A stretch of 64,000 nucleotides of DNA, taken from positions 124,001-188,000 of the forward strand of contig NZ_JHVJ01000006.1 in assembly GCF_000620085.1 (NCBI RefSeq). The letters are read 5' to 3'. Position 1 is the stretch's first letter. The number at the start of each line of letters is the position of its first letter. This document shows, one piece after another, positions 32,960 through 43,774 of this stretch. Position numbers and translations under genes: made by a program. A model generated the notes under the pieces. The model did no database searches. It was not told where the DNA came from and worked only from the letters and a program-made list of their open reading frames with translations. This DNA is from Marinobacterium jannaschii DSM 6295 (lineage in GTDB: Bacteria > Pseudomonadota > Gammaproteobacteria > Pseudomonadales > Balneatricaceae).

Positions 32960-35900
32960 ATGGTTAGCTTTGTGAACGTGCTATTCAGAACCCTTTCTTT
33001 TCTGCTTTTCGCCTTTTTGCTTTCCTTGCCAACCGCCTATGCGGGCGTCTCGGAGGATCTGGCAGCAGCCAAGCAACAACTCTCACAACTCAATCCGGAA
33101 AGTGATGCCCTGGCACCACTGCGGGAAACCTACGAAGATGTGGTCAAGACGCTGGAGAAGGCGGAACGCTATGAGCAACGCACCACGGAACTCAGCCAGC
33201 GTATAGAGAAACTGCCCGGCCTGGTGGAAAAGCGCAAGAAAGAACTGGATCGCAATATCCAGCCCCAGCTGGGCAAACTGGAGCGGATGTCGGTCAGCCA
33301 GATGGAAAAGCTGGAAACGGCTTACCGCGCAGACCTTTTGGCCCTGGAAAAATCCCTGGGCCTGCAACAGAAAGAGCTGACCGGACAGGAAAAGAAACTC
33401 ATCAGCCTGCGTGAGCGCCTCGGCAAGTTGCGTTACGAACTGGAAAAACAGGCCGAAAGCTACCAGACCGACGGCGAGGACAGCAACCAGCAGCAGGAAG
33501 CCGAAGTGATGCTGCAGAGCGCGACCTTTGCCCGCACGTCCGCCCGCATCCAGCTCACCGAGCTGGAAATGCTCGCCCTGCCTGATGAAATCGAACTGGC
33601 GCAGATCGAGCTGCAGCTGAAACAGCGTGAACTGGATATCAAGCAGGAGCAGATGGAACAGATAGAGTCCCATCTGCAGCAGCGTCGCCGTAGCGAAGCT
33701 GAGGAAGTGCTGAGCGAGCTGGAACAGACCCGGGAGGCAGAGGACCTGCCACCGCCGCTGCGTCAGGCCATCGACAAGAATCAGGAGCTGAGCCAGTCAC
33801 TGCGCAAGGCGCTGGAGGATGCCGAACAGGCAACCCTGCTGCGACGCCAGCTGGAAGACCAGTCCACCCAGCTGGGCACCAACTACCGCAGTATCCAGCA
33901 ACAGCTGGAGCTGGATATCGGCTACATCGGCGTTGAGCTGCGCCGCCTGATCCTGCGTCTGTCTCAGCCCATTGATACTCAGAACACCCGCAGTCAGATC
34001 AATGAGCTGCGGCTGCTCAATCTGGAGCTGGATCGCAGCCAGACATCGCTCACCACCGACCTGCGCGGCCGTCTGATCAATATGCCGGAAGGGCTGACTG
34101 AGGCCCAGCAGCAGCGTTACAGCGAATTGTTAAAGGATCAGAACAGCCTCAAGGCGCGGGTACGCGAGAGTCGCCAGCAGCTGATTACCGAGCTGTCGCA
34201 ACTGCTGGCGGTAAAAGAGCAGATGAATGAGAAGATTCGCCAGGCACGTAAGCTGCTGAACCAGAACCTGCTCTGGCTGCCCAGTGTCGCCCCGATTGAC
34301 CTGGACTGGCTGAGCGACTTCGGCGATGGCCTGCTCTATCTGCTGCAACACAGTGCGACCTCCCTGGTGCAGAACCCGCTGCAGCTGGACAACGAATTTA
34401 TCGTCCTGATGATCGCAGTCCTGTTTATCAGCATGGCGGGCTGGGCATGCCGCCGCTTTGAGAACAATCACCGGGCCCAATGGCATCAGGAACTGGGGAA
34501 CGTGGTTCATGACCGCTTTGCCCGGACCTTCTGCCTGCTGGCCCTGGCGCCACTGATCAGCGCCCCGCTGCCGGCCGCCCTGCTACTGATCGGCCAATAC
34601 GGCCTTAACCCGGAACATCCCGATGCCATCGGCCTGCGCCACAGCATGCTGTTCACGGCCATCGCCACCTGGTACACCCTCACCGTTATCCGCTGGCTGC
34701 GCACCCCGGACGGCCTCTTTACCGGCCACTTCAATATCTCCGAAGTGCTGTCGCGCCGTCTGCGCAACCGCTTAATAGTGCTTTACACCTTTGCCGTACC
34801 GCTGGGTATCCTGTTGCTGCTGACCGAACAGATGGACTCGGTGGAACTGCGCTCGACCATCAACCGGGTGGCCTTTATCGGCCTGGCGCTGACAGCAGCC
34901 ATCTTCTGGAGCAGCATGTGGCCGGTGCGCGAGCACCTGAACCAGCTCAGCGAAGTCCAGCGCTGGTGGCTCAAGTCCGAGTTGTGGCTGGGCCTCTTTA
35001 CCCTGTTCAACCTGGTACTGATCGGGATGGCGCTGTGGGGCTATGTGTTCACCGCCGCGATGCTGATTGTGGTGGCACTGACCGTGGTCTGCATCAGTTT
35101 TGCCATTTTTATCTGCTTCCATCTCGGCCTACGCTGGCTGTTGCTGGAGGAACGCAAGCTCTCCTTCGATCGGGCCCGAACGCGGCGGGCCGAAATTCTC
35201 GCCGCCCGGGAGAAAAACGAAGAGGTGCCACCGGTAGAGGAGAACCTGCTGGATATGCAGACCATCTCCGAACAGTCACGGCTGCTGCTGAAGATGCTCA
35301 GCCTGGCGGCCCTGCTGACCGCCATGTGGGTGCTGCTGGGTGATTTCCTGCCCACCCTGAACGTACTGGATAAGGTCGAGCTGTGGTCCACCACCCTCAC
35401 GACCGCCGAGGGTAATATCCTCGAAGCAGTATCCCTGCAGGACCTTCTGCTGGGACTGCTGATCCTGGGACTGAGCCTGTTTGCCGCACAGAACCTGCCC
35501 GGCTTGCTGCAGCTGCTGGTGCTGCAGCATATGACACTGGCACCGGGGACAGGATTTGCCATCACCACCATGATCCGCTATCTGCTGATCTTCATCGGCA
35601 TCATCACCAGCTTCAGCCAGTTCGGCGTTGCCTGGAGCAAACTGCAGTGGCTGGTCGCCGCGCTGGGCGTAGGCCTCGGTTTCGGCCTGCAGGAGATCGT
35701 CGCCAACTTTGTTTCCGGTGTGATCATCCTGTTTGAAAAGCCGATCCGGATTGGCGATACCATCACCATCGGCGGCCTGACCGGGAACGTGACACGTATT
35801 CAGATCCGCGCCACCACTATTGTCGACTGGGACCGTAAAGAGGTCATCATCCCCAACAAGACCTTTATTACCAGCGAACTGGTGAACTGGTCGCTGAGCG

Positions 35901-36313
35901 ATGCCGTCACCCGGGTAGTGATCAAAGTCGGCGTTGCCTACGGTTCGGATACGGCGCTGGCCCGCAGCCTGCTGCTGGAGGTGGCCAAAGGCAATGACAA
36001 GATACTCAGCGACCCGCCTGCCGAAGCGTTCTTCTTCGGCTTCGGTGCCAGCACGCTGGACTTCGAGCTGCGGGTCTATGTCAGCAGCATGTCGAGCCGG
36101 AATATCGTCATCCACGAGGTGAACAGCGCCATCGACGCCGCCTTCAAGGCACACAATATCGAGATCGCATTCCCACAGCTGGATCTCCACCTGTATCGGG
36201 CTGACGCCGATACAGCACAGGCTCCGCAGCTCCAGAACTCAGCGGAAGCGGTATCGGATAACACAATATCGGCACAGCCGGATGCAGTCCAGGGGGCTTC
36301 CCAGAGTAAGTAA
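32960..36313 (+). CDS. Large mechanosensitive channel of the MscK/KefA type
   Basis: This 1117-residue channel (E. coli MscK has 1120) opens under membrane tension to release solutes. It has a signal peptide (residues 8-28, LSFLLFAFLLSLPTAYAG), a long periplasmic coiled coil at about 30-440 rich in Gln/Glu/Leu, then about eleven membrane helices between 475 and 890. The MscS core follows, with pore helix and cytoplasmic vestibule: LGFGLQEIVANFVSGVIILFEKP (in part), RIGDTITIGG, VIIPNKTFIT. A poorly conserved C-terminal tail ends it. The short thioesterase gene follows 47 bases later behind a hairpin. Confidence 0.92.
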   Translation: MVSFVNVLFRTLSFLLFAFLLSLPTAYAGVSEDLAAAKQQLSQLNPESDALAPLRETYEDVVKTLEKAERYEQRTTELSQRIEKLPGLVEKRKKELDRNIQPQLGKLERMSVSQMEKLETAYRADLLALEKSLGLQQKELTGQEKKLISLRERLGKLRYELEKQAESYQTDGEDSNQQQEAEVMLQSATFARTSARIQLTELEMLALPDEIELAQIELQLKQRELDIKQEQMEQIESHLQQRRRSEAEEVLSELEQTREAEDLPPPLRQAIDKNQELSQSLRKALEDAEQATLLRRQLEDQSTQLGTNYRSIQQQLELDIGYIGVELRRLILRLSQPIDTQNTRSQINELRLLNLELDRSQTSLTTDLRGRLINMPEGLTEAQQQRYSELLKDQNSLKARVRESRQQLITELSQLLAVKEQMNEKIRQARKLLNQNLLWLPSVAPIDLDWLSDFGDGLLYLLQHSATSLVQNPLQLDNEFIVLMIAVLFISMAGWACRRFENNHRAQWHQELGNVVHDRFARTFCLLALAPLISAPLPAALLLIGQYGLNPEHPDAIGLRHSMLFTAIATWYTLTVIRWLRTPDGLFTGHFNISEVLSRRLRNRLIVLYTFAVPLGILLLLTEQMDSVELRSTINRVAFIGLALTAAIFWSSMWPVREHLNQLSEVQRWWLKSELWLGLFTLFNLVLIGMALWGYVFTAAMLIVVALTVVCISFAIFICFHLGLRWLLLEERKLSFDRARTRRAEILAAREKNEEVPPVEENLLDMQTISEQSRLLLKMLSLAALLTAMWVLLGDFLPTLNVLDKVELWSTTLTTAEGNILEAVSLQDLLLGLLILGLSLFAAQNLPGLLQLLVLQHMTLAPGTGFAITTMIRYLLIFIGIITSFSQFGVAWSKLQWLVAALGVGLGFGLQEIVANFVSGVIILFEKPIRIGDTITIGGLTGNVTRIQIRATTIVDWDRKEVIIPNKTFITSELVNWSLSDAVTRVVIKVGVAYGSDTALARSLLLEVAKGNDKILSDPPAEAFFFGFGASTLDFELRVYVSSMSSRNIVIHEVNSAIDAAFKAHNIEIAFPQLDLHLYRADADTAQAPQLQNSAEAVSDNTISAQPDAVQGASQSK

Positions 36314-36323
36314 AAACCCGTAT

Positions 36324-36350
36324 TTTCAGATATCCGGAAACTATCTGAAA
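36324..36350 (+). other. Hairpin abutting the thioesterase ribosome binding site
   Basis: TTTCAGATA (36324-36332) and TATCTGAAA (36342-36350) form a perfect nine-pair stem with a nine-base loop. GGAG of the next gene follows at once (36351-36354). It could mark an mRNA processing point or affect ribosome access. Confidence 0.5.
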
Positions 36351-36360
36351 GGAGCCGATA

Positions 36361-36786
36361 ATGACGGCGATGGACAATACAGCGAAGCTGATCTTCAGTA
36401 CCCATATTGACGTGCGCTGGGGTGATATGGATGCCTACAGCCACGTGAATAATGCGATGTATATGCGCTATCTGGAGGAGGCCCGGGTACAGTTGCTGGC
36501 AGAGATGGGCGCCAGTATGGATGGTAACGGTATCGATCCGGTCATTATCAACGTCGGCTGCACCTTCCTGCAGCCGGTCACCTACCCCGAGCGGCTGCGT
36601 ATCGACTGCTATGTCGGCGCGCCAGGCCGCTCCAGCTTTATGAGCTGGTATCGCATCTACCCTGAATCGGCACCGGATCAGCTGGCCAGCGAGGGCTATG
36701 CAAAAGTGGTCTGGATGGACCACCGTTCCGGCCGCTCGACGCCACTTCCCGAGAAGATTCGCCGTCGCCTCCCCAGTGCCGGATAA
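36361..36786 (+). CDS. Acyl-CoA thioesterase, hotdog fold (4HBT family)
   Basis: This 141-residue single hotdog domain has the helix and active-site motif DVRWGDMDAYSHVNNAMYMRYL (in part), whose Asp in WGDMD is the usual catalytic residue, and the strand VTYPERLRIDCYVGAPGRSS. YbgC/FadM-like enzymes hydrolyse acyl-CoA; the chain specificity cannot be read. It has a good GGAG ribosome binding site and lies downstream of the mechanosensitive channel, with no obvious functional link. Confidence 0.87.
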   Translation: MTAMDNTAKLIFSTHIDVRWGDMDAYSHVNNAMYMRYLEEARVQLLAEMGASMDGNGIDPVIINVGCTFLQPVTYPERLRIDCYVGAPGRSSFMSWYRIYPESAPDQLASEGYAKVVWMDHRSGRSTPLPEKIRRRLPSAG

Positions 36787-37087
36787 AGACGCTACGAACC
36801 TATTCAGGGTTTATTTTGCCTGCAGATTGTTTACAATAAAAAGGCCAACGCAATACAACTCTGAACACAATCTATAGCACCGCAACGGTTTCAGGGTATG
36901 CACCTTGTAGCACGCGGCCTCCGCCTTTAGTCCCTACCCTCATACTTTAGACGGGAAAGGGGCGACAGCTTGTGACATTTAAGCTACTGTTGCGATGCAA
37001 AAAGTTTTCGTTCAGAAAACATACAGATCGACGGTTACCCGGTTGCCTCGCGCCGGAGCCGATACAACTACAATGAGGCATTACATT
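36787..37087. other. Spacer before malate synthase, no gene seen
   Basis: These 301 bases lack a recognisable gene. An AT-rich patch at about 36830-36880 probably holds the glcB promoter; no well-spaced -35/-10 pair was settled on. CCCTACC and GGGAAAGG around 36935-36960 could pair weakly. Confidence 0.4.
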
Positions 37088-39265
37088 ATGAGTCAAAGGG
37101 TACAGTCCGGCGGCCTGCAGGTCGCAGCGGATCTATACAATTTTATTAACGAACAGGCACTGCCTGGCACCGGTGTTGATGCCGACCAGTTCTGGTCAGG
37201 CTTTGACGCAATTGTTCACGAGCTGGCTCCCCGCAACCGTGAACTGCTGGCCAAACGCGATCAGCTGCAGTCTCAGATTGATGACTGGCACAAACAGCAC
37301 CGCGCCGAAGCGTTCGACTTCAACGCATATAAGGCGTTTCTTCAGGAGATCGGCTACCTGCTGCCTGAAGGCGAAGCGTTTCAGGCCACTACCCACAATG
37401 TAGACCCGGAAATGGCCACCATGGCCGGACCACAGCTGGTGGTACCGGTGATGAACGCCCGCTTTGCGCTGAATGCAGCCAATGCACGCTGGGGCAGCCT
37501 CTATGATGCACTCTACGGCACCGACGCGATCAGCGAAGCCGGTGGCGCAGAGAAAGGTAACGGTTATAACCCTGTCCGTGGTGGCAAGGTAATCGAATTT
37601 GCCCGCAACTTCCTCGATGAAGCCGCACCGCTGGCCAACGGCAGCCACAGGGATTCTGCCGGTTACAGCATTCAGGGCGACAGCCTGCAGGTAGTGCTGC
37701 GCGATGGTAGCGAAACCACCCTGGCGGAAGGCAATCAGCTGGTCGGCTACCGTGGCGATGCCGCCAACCCGGATGCCGTGCTGCTGAAGAACAATGGCCT
37801 GCACTTCGAGATCGTGGTCGATCGCAGCAGCCAGATCGGCAAGAGCGACGCCGCCGGTGTCGCCGATATCGTGATGGAATCGGCCCTGACCACCATCATG
37901 GACTGCGAAGACTCTGTTGCAGCCGTCGACGCTGCCGATAAGGTCGTGGTCTACAGCAACTGGCTGGGACTGATTAAGGGCGACCTGACCGAAGAGGTCA
38001 GCAAAGGTGGCAAGAGCGTCGTGCGCCGTATCAACCCGGACCGCGAATACACCGCGCTGGATGGTTCCACCCAGGCACTGAAAGGCCGCAGCCTGATGTT
38101 CGTACGTAACGTCGGTCACCTGATGACCAACGCTGCGATACTGGACAAGGATGGCAATGAAGTACCTGAAGGAATCATGGATGGCGTAATCACCAGCCTG
38201 ATCTCTGTCCACGATCTGAAGGGCAACGGCCAGTTCAGCAACACCACCACCGGATCGATCTACATCGTTAAGCCGAAGATGCACGGCCCGGAAGAAGTGG
38301 CGTTCGCCAATGAACTGTTTGGCCGGGTCGAGGATACCCTCGGGCTGCAGCGCTTTACCCTGAAAATGGGCATTATGGACGAGGAACGCCGTACCACGGT
38401 GAACCTGAAAGAGTGCATCCGTGCCGCCCGCGAGCGCGTGGTATTTATCAACACCGGTTTCCTCGACCGTACCGGTGACGAGATCCATACCTCGATGGAA
38501 GCCGGCCCGATGATCCGCAAGGGCGATATGAAACAGTCCGCCTGGATCAGCGCCTACGAGAACTGGAACGTGGATATCGGCCTGGAATGTGGCCTCAGCG
38601 GCCGCGCCCAGATCGGTAAGGGCATGTGGCCGATTCCGGATCAGATGGCCAACATGCTGGCCGCTAAGGTCGGACACCCGATGGCCGGTGCCAACACCGC
38701 CTGGGTTCCGTCACCGACCGCCGCGACCCTACATGCGCTGCACTACCACAAGGTGGACGTGTTTGCCCGTCAGGATGAGCTGCGCAGCCGCGGCCGCGCC
38801 GCGCTGGACGATATCCTTACCGTACCGGTGGCAACTAACCCGAACTGGTCGGCAGACGAGATTCAGAACGAACTGGATAACAACGCTCAGGGTATCCTGG
38901 GTTACGTGGTTCGCTGGATCGATCAGGGTGTCGGTTGCTCCAAGGTCCCGGATATTAACGATGTCGGCCTGATGGAAGACCGCGCGACCCTGCGTATCTC
39001 CAGCCAGCATATCGCCAACTGGCTGCATCACGGTGTCTGCACTCAGGAGCAGGTGATGGAAACCATGCAGCGTATGGCTGCCGTGGTGGACCGCCAGAAT
39101 GCCGCCGATGCCAGCTACCGTCCGATGGCCGCTGACTTCGACGGCAGCGTGGCCTTCCAGGCCGCCTGCGAACTGGTATTCGACGGTTGCGCCCAGCCAA
39201 GCGGTTACACCGAGCCGGTACTGCACCGTCGCCGCATCGAAGCCAAGGCTAAGTTTGGTGCCTGA
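37088..39265 (+). CDS. glcB: Malate synthase G
   Basis: This enzyme condenses glyoxylate with acetyl-CoA to malate, completing the glyoxylate shunt and glycolate use. The 725 residues match isoform G in length (E. coli 723). Blocks seen are [39 protein letters not shown] with the metal-binding Glu region, [37 protein letters not shown] and [11 protein letters not shown]. The ATG at 37088 starts [13 protein letters not shown], as in the family; a longer frame begins 31 codons earlier but has no ribosome binding site. A strong terminator follows. Confidence 0.96.
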   Translation: MSQRVQSGGLQVAADLYNFINEQALPGTGVDADQFWSGFDAIVHELAPRNRELLAKRDQLQSQIDDWHKQHRAEAFDFNAYKAFLQEIGYLLPEGEAFQATTHNVDPEMATMAGPQLVVPVMNARFALNAANARWGSLYDALYGTDAISEAGGAEKGNGYNPVRGGKVIEFARNFLDEAAPLANGSHRDSAGYSIQGDSLQVVLRDGSETTLAEGNQLVGYRGDAANPDAVLLKNNGLHFEIVVDRSSQIGKSDAAGVADIVMESALTTIMDCEDSVAAVDAADKVVVYSNWLGLIKGDLTEEVSKGGKSVVRRINPDREYTALDGSTQALKGRSLMFVRNVGHLMTNAAILDKDGNEVPEGIMDGVITSLISVHDLKGNGQFSNTTTGSIYIVKPKMHGPEEVAFANELFGRVEDTLGLQRFTLKMGIMDEERRTTVNLKECIRAARERVVFINTGFLDRTGDEIHTSMEAGPMIRKGDMKQSAWISAYENWNVDIGLECGLSGRAQIGKGMWPIPDQMANMLAAKVGHPMAGANTAWVPSPTAATLHALHYHKVDVFARQDELRSRGRAALDDILTVPVATNPNWSADEIQNELDNNAQGILGYVVRWIDQGVGCSKVPDINDVGLMEDRATLRISSQHIANWLHHGVCTQEQVMETMQRMAAVVDRQNAADASYRPMAADFDGSVAFQAACELVFDGCAQPSGYTEPVLHRRRIEAKAKFGA

Positions 39266-39286
39266 GTGGCCGTAACACGCTGATAC

Positions 39287-39327
39287 AAAAAACCGGCAGA
39301 GCCCATCCCAGGCCTGCCGGTTTTTTT
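39287..39327 (+). terminator. Intrinsic terminator after glcB
   Basis: AACCGGCAG (39291-39299) pairs with CTGCCGGTT (39314-39322), with A-runs before and seven T after. It probably also ends the minus-strand signalling gene, whose stop is at 39371. Confidence 0.88.
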
Positions 39328-39370
39328 CTGCCTGGGCACCGTAGCGCCGCTCCGGAAGCAGTCTGCCGGA

Positions 39371-42300
39371 CTAGACCAGCGCCATCGACCTCTGCAGCAG
39401 CCCATGCAGTTCCCGCGCCGGTAACGGCCGACTGTACAGATAGCCCTGCCCCTGATCACAGCCGAGGTCCCGCAGAAAGCCCTGTTGCTGCGAGGTTTCG
39501 ACGCCTTCAGCAATGACGGTAAAGCCCAGGCTGTGTCCCATCACGATCACTGCGGTAGCGATCGCCGAATCATCTTCATCGTCCGGCAATTCACGCACGA
39601 ACCCCTGGTCGATCTTCAGCTTCTGTATCGGCAGTTTCTTCAGGTAAGCCAGTGAGGAGTAACCGGTACCAAAGTCATCAATCGCCAGCGTAATACCCAG
39701 TGCGCGGATTGAAGCCAGCAGTTCGATGGCCTTGCCTTCATGCCCCATCACGAAGCTTTCGGTGATTTCCAGCTCCAGGTGGCTGGCCGGGAATCCGGTT
39801 TCGCGTAATACCGACTGCAGGGTGAGCAGCAGGTTTTCCCGCTGCAGCTGCACGGTGGAGATATTCACCGCAATCAGGCCTGGATCGATCCCGGCGTCCA
39901 GCCATGCCCGGCCCTGACGGCAGGCCTCACGCAACACCCACTCCCCCAGCCGGACAATCAGGCCGGTCTCTTCGGCAATCGGGATAAACTTATCCGGCGG
40001 AATCAGACCTTTCCCCGGATGCTGCCAGCGCACCAGCGCCTCAATACCGCTCAGTTCACCGCTGTTAAGGTCAAACTGCGGCTGGTAGAACAGTACCAGC
40101 TCATCCTGCTCGATCGCCCGCCGCAACTGCCCTTCGATCACCACATGTTCAAAGGCACTGGTGGTCATCTCCTCCTGATAGAACTGATAGGTACTGCGGC
40201 CGGCCGCCTTCGCCTTGTACATAGCCGAGTCGGCATTGCGCAGCAATACGGTGCCATCCGCAGCATCGGTGGGATAGACCGAGATCCCGATACTGGCACC
40301 GATAAACAACTCAAGATCGCCCAGGCTGCAGCTGCGGTTCAGCGCCCCCAGCAGGCGATCAGCCAGGCGCGCGACCTCATCCAGATCCGGTACGTCTTCC
40401 AGTAACACCGCAAATTCATCGCCGCCCAGGCGGGCAATAGTGTCTTCACTGCGCAGTTCATGACGCAGGCGACGGGCGACCTCCTGCAGCAACTGGTCAC
40501 CCACTTCATGCCCGAGGCTGTCATTAATATGCTTAAAGTTATCCAGGTCGAGATACAGCAGCACCATCATGTTGCGCTCGCGGGCAGCCTTTTTCAGCGC
40601 ATGACTAAGCCGGTCGGAGAACAATAACCGGTTAGGCAGGGCGGTCAGCGGATCATGGTGAGCCAGGAACTCCATCTCCTGCTGAGACTCCTTAATCTGG
40701 GTAATATCAGAAAATACCCCGACATAGCTCAGCAGCTCGCCCTCTTCATCCCGCACCGCACTGATAGTCAGCCATTCCGGATAGATTTCGCCGCTTTTAC
40801 GCCGGTTCCAGATCTCGCCCTGCCAGCTGCCGCTGTCACGGATGGCACGCCACATATCGTCATAAAATGCCTGGCTGTGGTGTCCGGACTGCAGCAGCGA
40901 GGGTTCACTGCCGAGCACATCCGATTCGCTATAACCGGTGATATCGCAGAAGGCCCGGTTCACCGCGATAATCCGCCCCTTGGTACTGGTGAGAATCACG
41001 CCCTCACGGGTGCTTTCAAACACGGCGGCGGTCTGGCGCTGCCAGAGCTCGGCGCGCTGGCGGGCAGTAATATCCTGGGCCAGCGACAACACGCCCGTGG
41101 TTTCCTGCTGCGGGTCCTGCAGCTTCACCCGGGTAATCTCCAGCAGCCGGGTGCGGCCATCGGCCAGGCGGATCTCTTCCTGGGTCTGCAGCGGCTTATC
41201 CTGCTGCAGGCAGAGCCGGTCGGTCGACTGGCTGCGGCTGACAAACTGCTGATCGGTCAGCAGTTTCTGCCACGGTTGTTCGGTCGCACCACTCTGGTCG
41301 TACTGAATCAGTTCGGCAAAGGTCCGGTTCAGGTATTTCAGGCATTGCTGCTCATCGTTCCACCAGATCGACAAAGGCGCATGATCCAGTACGGTCTGGA
41401 ACTTCTGGCGTTCCAGGTCCAGGGCCTCGGTCTGTCGTTTCAGGGTATCGATATCGATAATTACCCCGGTCATCTTGGTCAGCTCGCCCTGCTCGTCACA
41501 GAGCACCGTAACCACGTCGCGGACCCAGATATAGCCATCGGCGGTCTGCATGCGGTATTCGAAGGTGTGGTTGCGCTTGCGCCGCGTCTCTTCAAGACAG
41601 AAATCGCGGGCCGTCGCACGGTCTTCCGGATGCACCAGCTCGGACCAGCTATCCAGGTCGGTCCAGTGGGACACCGGAATTCCCAGTAACTTTTCGGAAT
41701 GGGGGGATACATAGCTGAAGCACTGGGCAGTGGTATCGTATTCCCAGCCAATCGCATTGGTATTCTCGACCAGGGAGCGAAAACGCATTTCATTCAGGCG
41801 CAGCCCTTCGATAGCGCTCTTTTCACCGTCGATATCACGGGTCATGCCGATCATGCGCCGGGGCTGCCCCCCCGCATCGCGGGACACTACCCGGCCGCGG
41901 TCGATAAACCACTTATAACGGCCGTCGCAGCAGCGCATCCGGTATTCACACTCATACTGCTCGCTGTCATCCTGCAGATGCTCCTGCAGGCGATCGAGGC
42001 AGGCCGGCAGGTCATCCGGGTGCAGCCGATTCACCCACTGCGCCCGGTGTGCCGAATGTTCTCTGGCCGGAAAACCCAGTAACTGCTGCCAGCGGGCCGA
42101 GTAGAAGGCCTTATCCGATGCGATATCCCAGTCCCAGACGCCGTCGCCCGAGCCATCGACTGCAAACTGCCAGCGCTGCCGGACACCATCCAGTTCCTGA
42201 CTGGTCTCCACCAGCTGGGTAATCTCAACCACATAGCTGAGGAACTGCTGCGCCTCACCGCTGCCATCCCGCACAATCACCGTCTTATCGTAAAACCAGG

Positions 42301-43774
42301 CAACGGAACCATCATGGCGCAGAATGCGATAGGGCGACTGCTCCAGCCGCTCACACTGCGGATTGTCCAGTGCCCGCTGCAGTTTGCCGCAAACCCGGTC
42401 ACGGTCGTCAGGATGCAGGCAATCCGCAAAACAGAGCACGCCGCCATCCGGCCGCTCCGGCTCTATGCCATAAAGCTGGCGGATATTGTCGGAGACATAT
42501 TCCAGTGGCCAGCCAGCCTCATTCCTCCAACGGAACACCGCAACCGGCCCCTGACCGAAGAGACGGTGCTCCTCTTCCAGCATCTGGTAGGCCTCGACCC
42601 GCTGAGTGACATCCCGCAGCATCAGGATAAAGCCCGGCCCCGGGCTTTGCTGCGGCATTATTGAACACTCCAGGTGACGCAGCTGGCCGTCGGGGTAATG
42701 CGATACATCCTGCCTGACCACCTCACCCCGACTAACCCGTCGTTTAAGGTCTGGCTGGCGCAGCAGCGCTAATAGCGGATGGGCACTGAAGGCAAACAGG
42801 TTCTCACCCAGCAGCGCCCGTTGCGGGCTGCACCAACGCTGCATCAAACCGCTGGCATACTCGATCCGGCCATCCCTGTCCGTAATCAGTACGGCGGCAT
42901 CATCCAGTGCCGCCACAACTTTCTCCATCGCCTGGCGCTGTGCCAGCTGCTGGTCTCGCTGCTTCAGTGCCAGTTGCAGCAACTTGGTGTACTGGGCCGG
43001 CAATCCCTTGATCAGGTCGTGACGGGTGACCAGTCCGGCCACCTGATCCTGTTCCATCACGATCAGCCGGCGGATATTCAACTGCTGCATACGCTGTTCC
43101 GCTTCCAGCAACGTGGCCCGGTGATCGATCGTATGCACCGGCGAAGTCATCTCCGCCCCCGCAGTTACCTGATCCATCGATACCGCCTGCAACAACAGCC
43201 GGGCGATATCCCGTTCACTGAGGATACCGACGACCTTGCCGGCATCGGTAACGATGCAACAGCTCAGGCGATGGCGGTGCATCAGCTGTACCACGTCACT
43301 CAGCGGCTGTTGCGCGTCCACCGTCTGTAACTGGCGGCTCATCACCTCAGACAGCGCACGCGGCGCCATAAAATGCGCCGCCGGCAGGTGCTGCAGAAAA
43401 CTGCCCTCGTCGACGATCCCGATCAGATTTCCGTCATCATCCACCACCGCCAGATGACGGATGGTCTGCTCCCGCATCAGCAGATAGGCGTCCACCAGGC
43501 TTTCACTCTGATGGCAGACACAGACCGGAATGCTCATAACCTCCAGCGCCAGCAAGCTGGATGGTTCAGCCGCAGACTCCGCCAGTGCGACCAGGTCCCG
43601 CTCGGTAATCATTCCCTGCGGTACGCCATCCCGGCAGACCACGATCCCCGAGCTGTCACAACTCTGCATCAGTGCCAGCACAGAAGAGACCCGCGCAAGG
43701 GCATCAACCTGAGGGGGCCGGCAACTGATCATATCCAACAGCGAAGGGAGTGAAAGCAGGTCATTCGACGTCAT
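39371..43774 (-). CDS. Giant CBS4-PAS6-GGDEF-EAL signalling protein
   Basis: The 1467 residues make a probably soluble multi-sensor that makes and/or breaks c-di-GMP. Four CBS domains (two Bateman modules) occupy about 10-265, for example GVPQGMITERDLVALAE and GKVVGILSERDIARLLL; such modules bind adenine nucleotides or SAM. Six PAS-type repeats span about 280-1020 (the last has STKGRIIAVNRAFCDITGYS). The GGDEF domain (about 1030-1190) keeps RLGGDEF near 1117, and the EAL domain (about 1210-1460) keeps EALVRW near 1245 and DDFGTGYSSLAYL, so both halves look intact. No membrane helix is seen. It stands alone between glcB and the TRAP cluster. Confidence 0.95.
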   Translation of the reverse strand: MTSNDLLSLPSLLDMISCRPPQVDALARVSSVLALMQSCDSSGIVVCRDGVPQGMITERDLVALAESAAEPSSLLALEVMSIPVCVCHQSESLVDAYLLMREQTIRHLAVVDDDGNLIGIVDEGSFLQHLPAAHFMAPRALSEVMSRQLQTVDAQQPLSDVVQLMHRHRLSCCIVTDAGKVVGILSERDIARLLLQAVSMDQVTAGAEMTSPVHTIDHRATLLEAEQRMQQLNIRRLIVMEQDQVAGLVTRHDLIKGLPAQYTKLLQLALKQRDQQLAQRQAMEKVVAALDDAAVLITDRDGRIEYASGLMQRWCSPQRALLGENLFAFSAHPLLALLRQPDLKRRVSRGEVVRQDVSHYPDGQLRHLECSIMPQQSPGPGFILMLRDVTQRVEAYQMLEEEHRLFGQGPVAVFRWRNEAGWPLEYVSDNIRQLYGIEPERPDGGVLCFADCLHPDDRDRVCGKLQRALDNPQCERLEQSPYRILRHDGSVAWFYDKTVIVRDGSGEAQQFLSYVVEITQLVETSQELDGVRQRWQFAVDGSGDGVWDWDIASDKAFYSARWQQLLGFPAREHSAHRAQWVNRLHPDDLPACLDRLQEHLQDDSEQYECEYRMRCCDGRYKWFIDRGRVVSRDAGGQPRRMIGMTRDIDGEKSAIEGLRLNEMRFRSLVENTNAIGWEYDTTAQCFSYVSPHSEKLLGIPVSHWTDLDSWSELVHPEDRATARDFCLEETRRKRNHTFEYRMQTADGYIWVRDVVTVLCDEQGELTKMTGVIIDIDTLKRQTEALDLERQKFQTVLDHAPLSIWWNDEQQCLKYLNRTFAELIQYDQSGATEQPWQKLLTDQQFVSRSQSTDRLCLQQDKPLQTQEEIRLADGRTRLLEITRVKLQDPQQETTGVLSLAQDITARQRAELWQRQTAAVFESTREGVILTSTKGRIIAVNRAFCDITGYSESDVLGSEPSLLQSGHHSQAFYDDMWRAIRDSGSWQGEIWNRRKSGEIYPEWLTISAVRDEEGELLSYVGVFSDITQIKESQQEMEFLAHHDPLTALPNRLLFSDRLSHALKKAARERNMMVLLYLDLDNFKHINDSLGHEVGDQLLQEVARRLRHELRSEDTIARLGGDEFAVLLEDVPDLDEVARLADRLLGALNRSCSLGDLELFIGASIGISVYPTDAADGTVLLRNADSAMYKAKAAGRSTYQFYQEEMTTSAFEHVVIEGQLRRAIEQDELVLFYQPQFDLNSGELSGIEALVRWQHPGKGLIPPDKFIPIAEETGLIVRLGEWVLREACRQGRAWLDAGIDPGLIAVNISTVQLQRENLLLTLQSVLRETGFPASHLELEITESFVMGHEGKAIELLASIRALGITLAIDDFGTGYSSLAYLKKLPIQKLKIDQGFVRELPDDEDDSAIATAVIVMGHSLGFTVIAEGVETSQQQGFLRDLGCDQGQGYLYSRPLPARELHGLLQRSMALV

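Noticed and set aside
37196-38677. 493-codon open frame antisense to glcB
   Set aside because: It lies wholly inside malate synthase, and no domain is recognisable in it.
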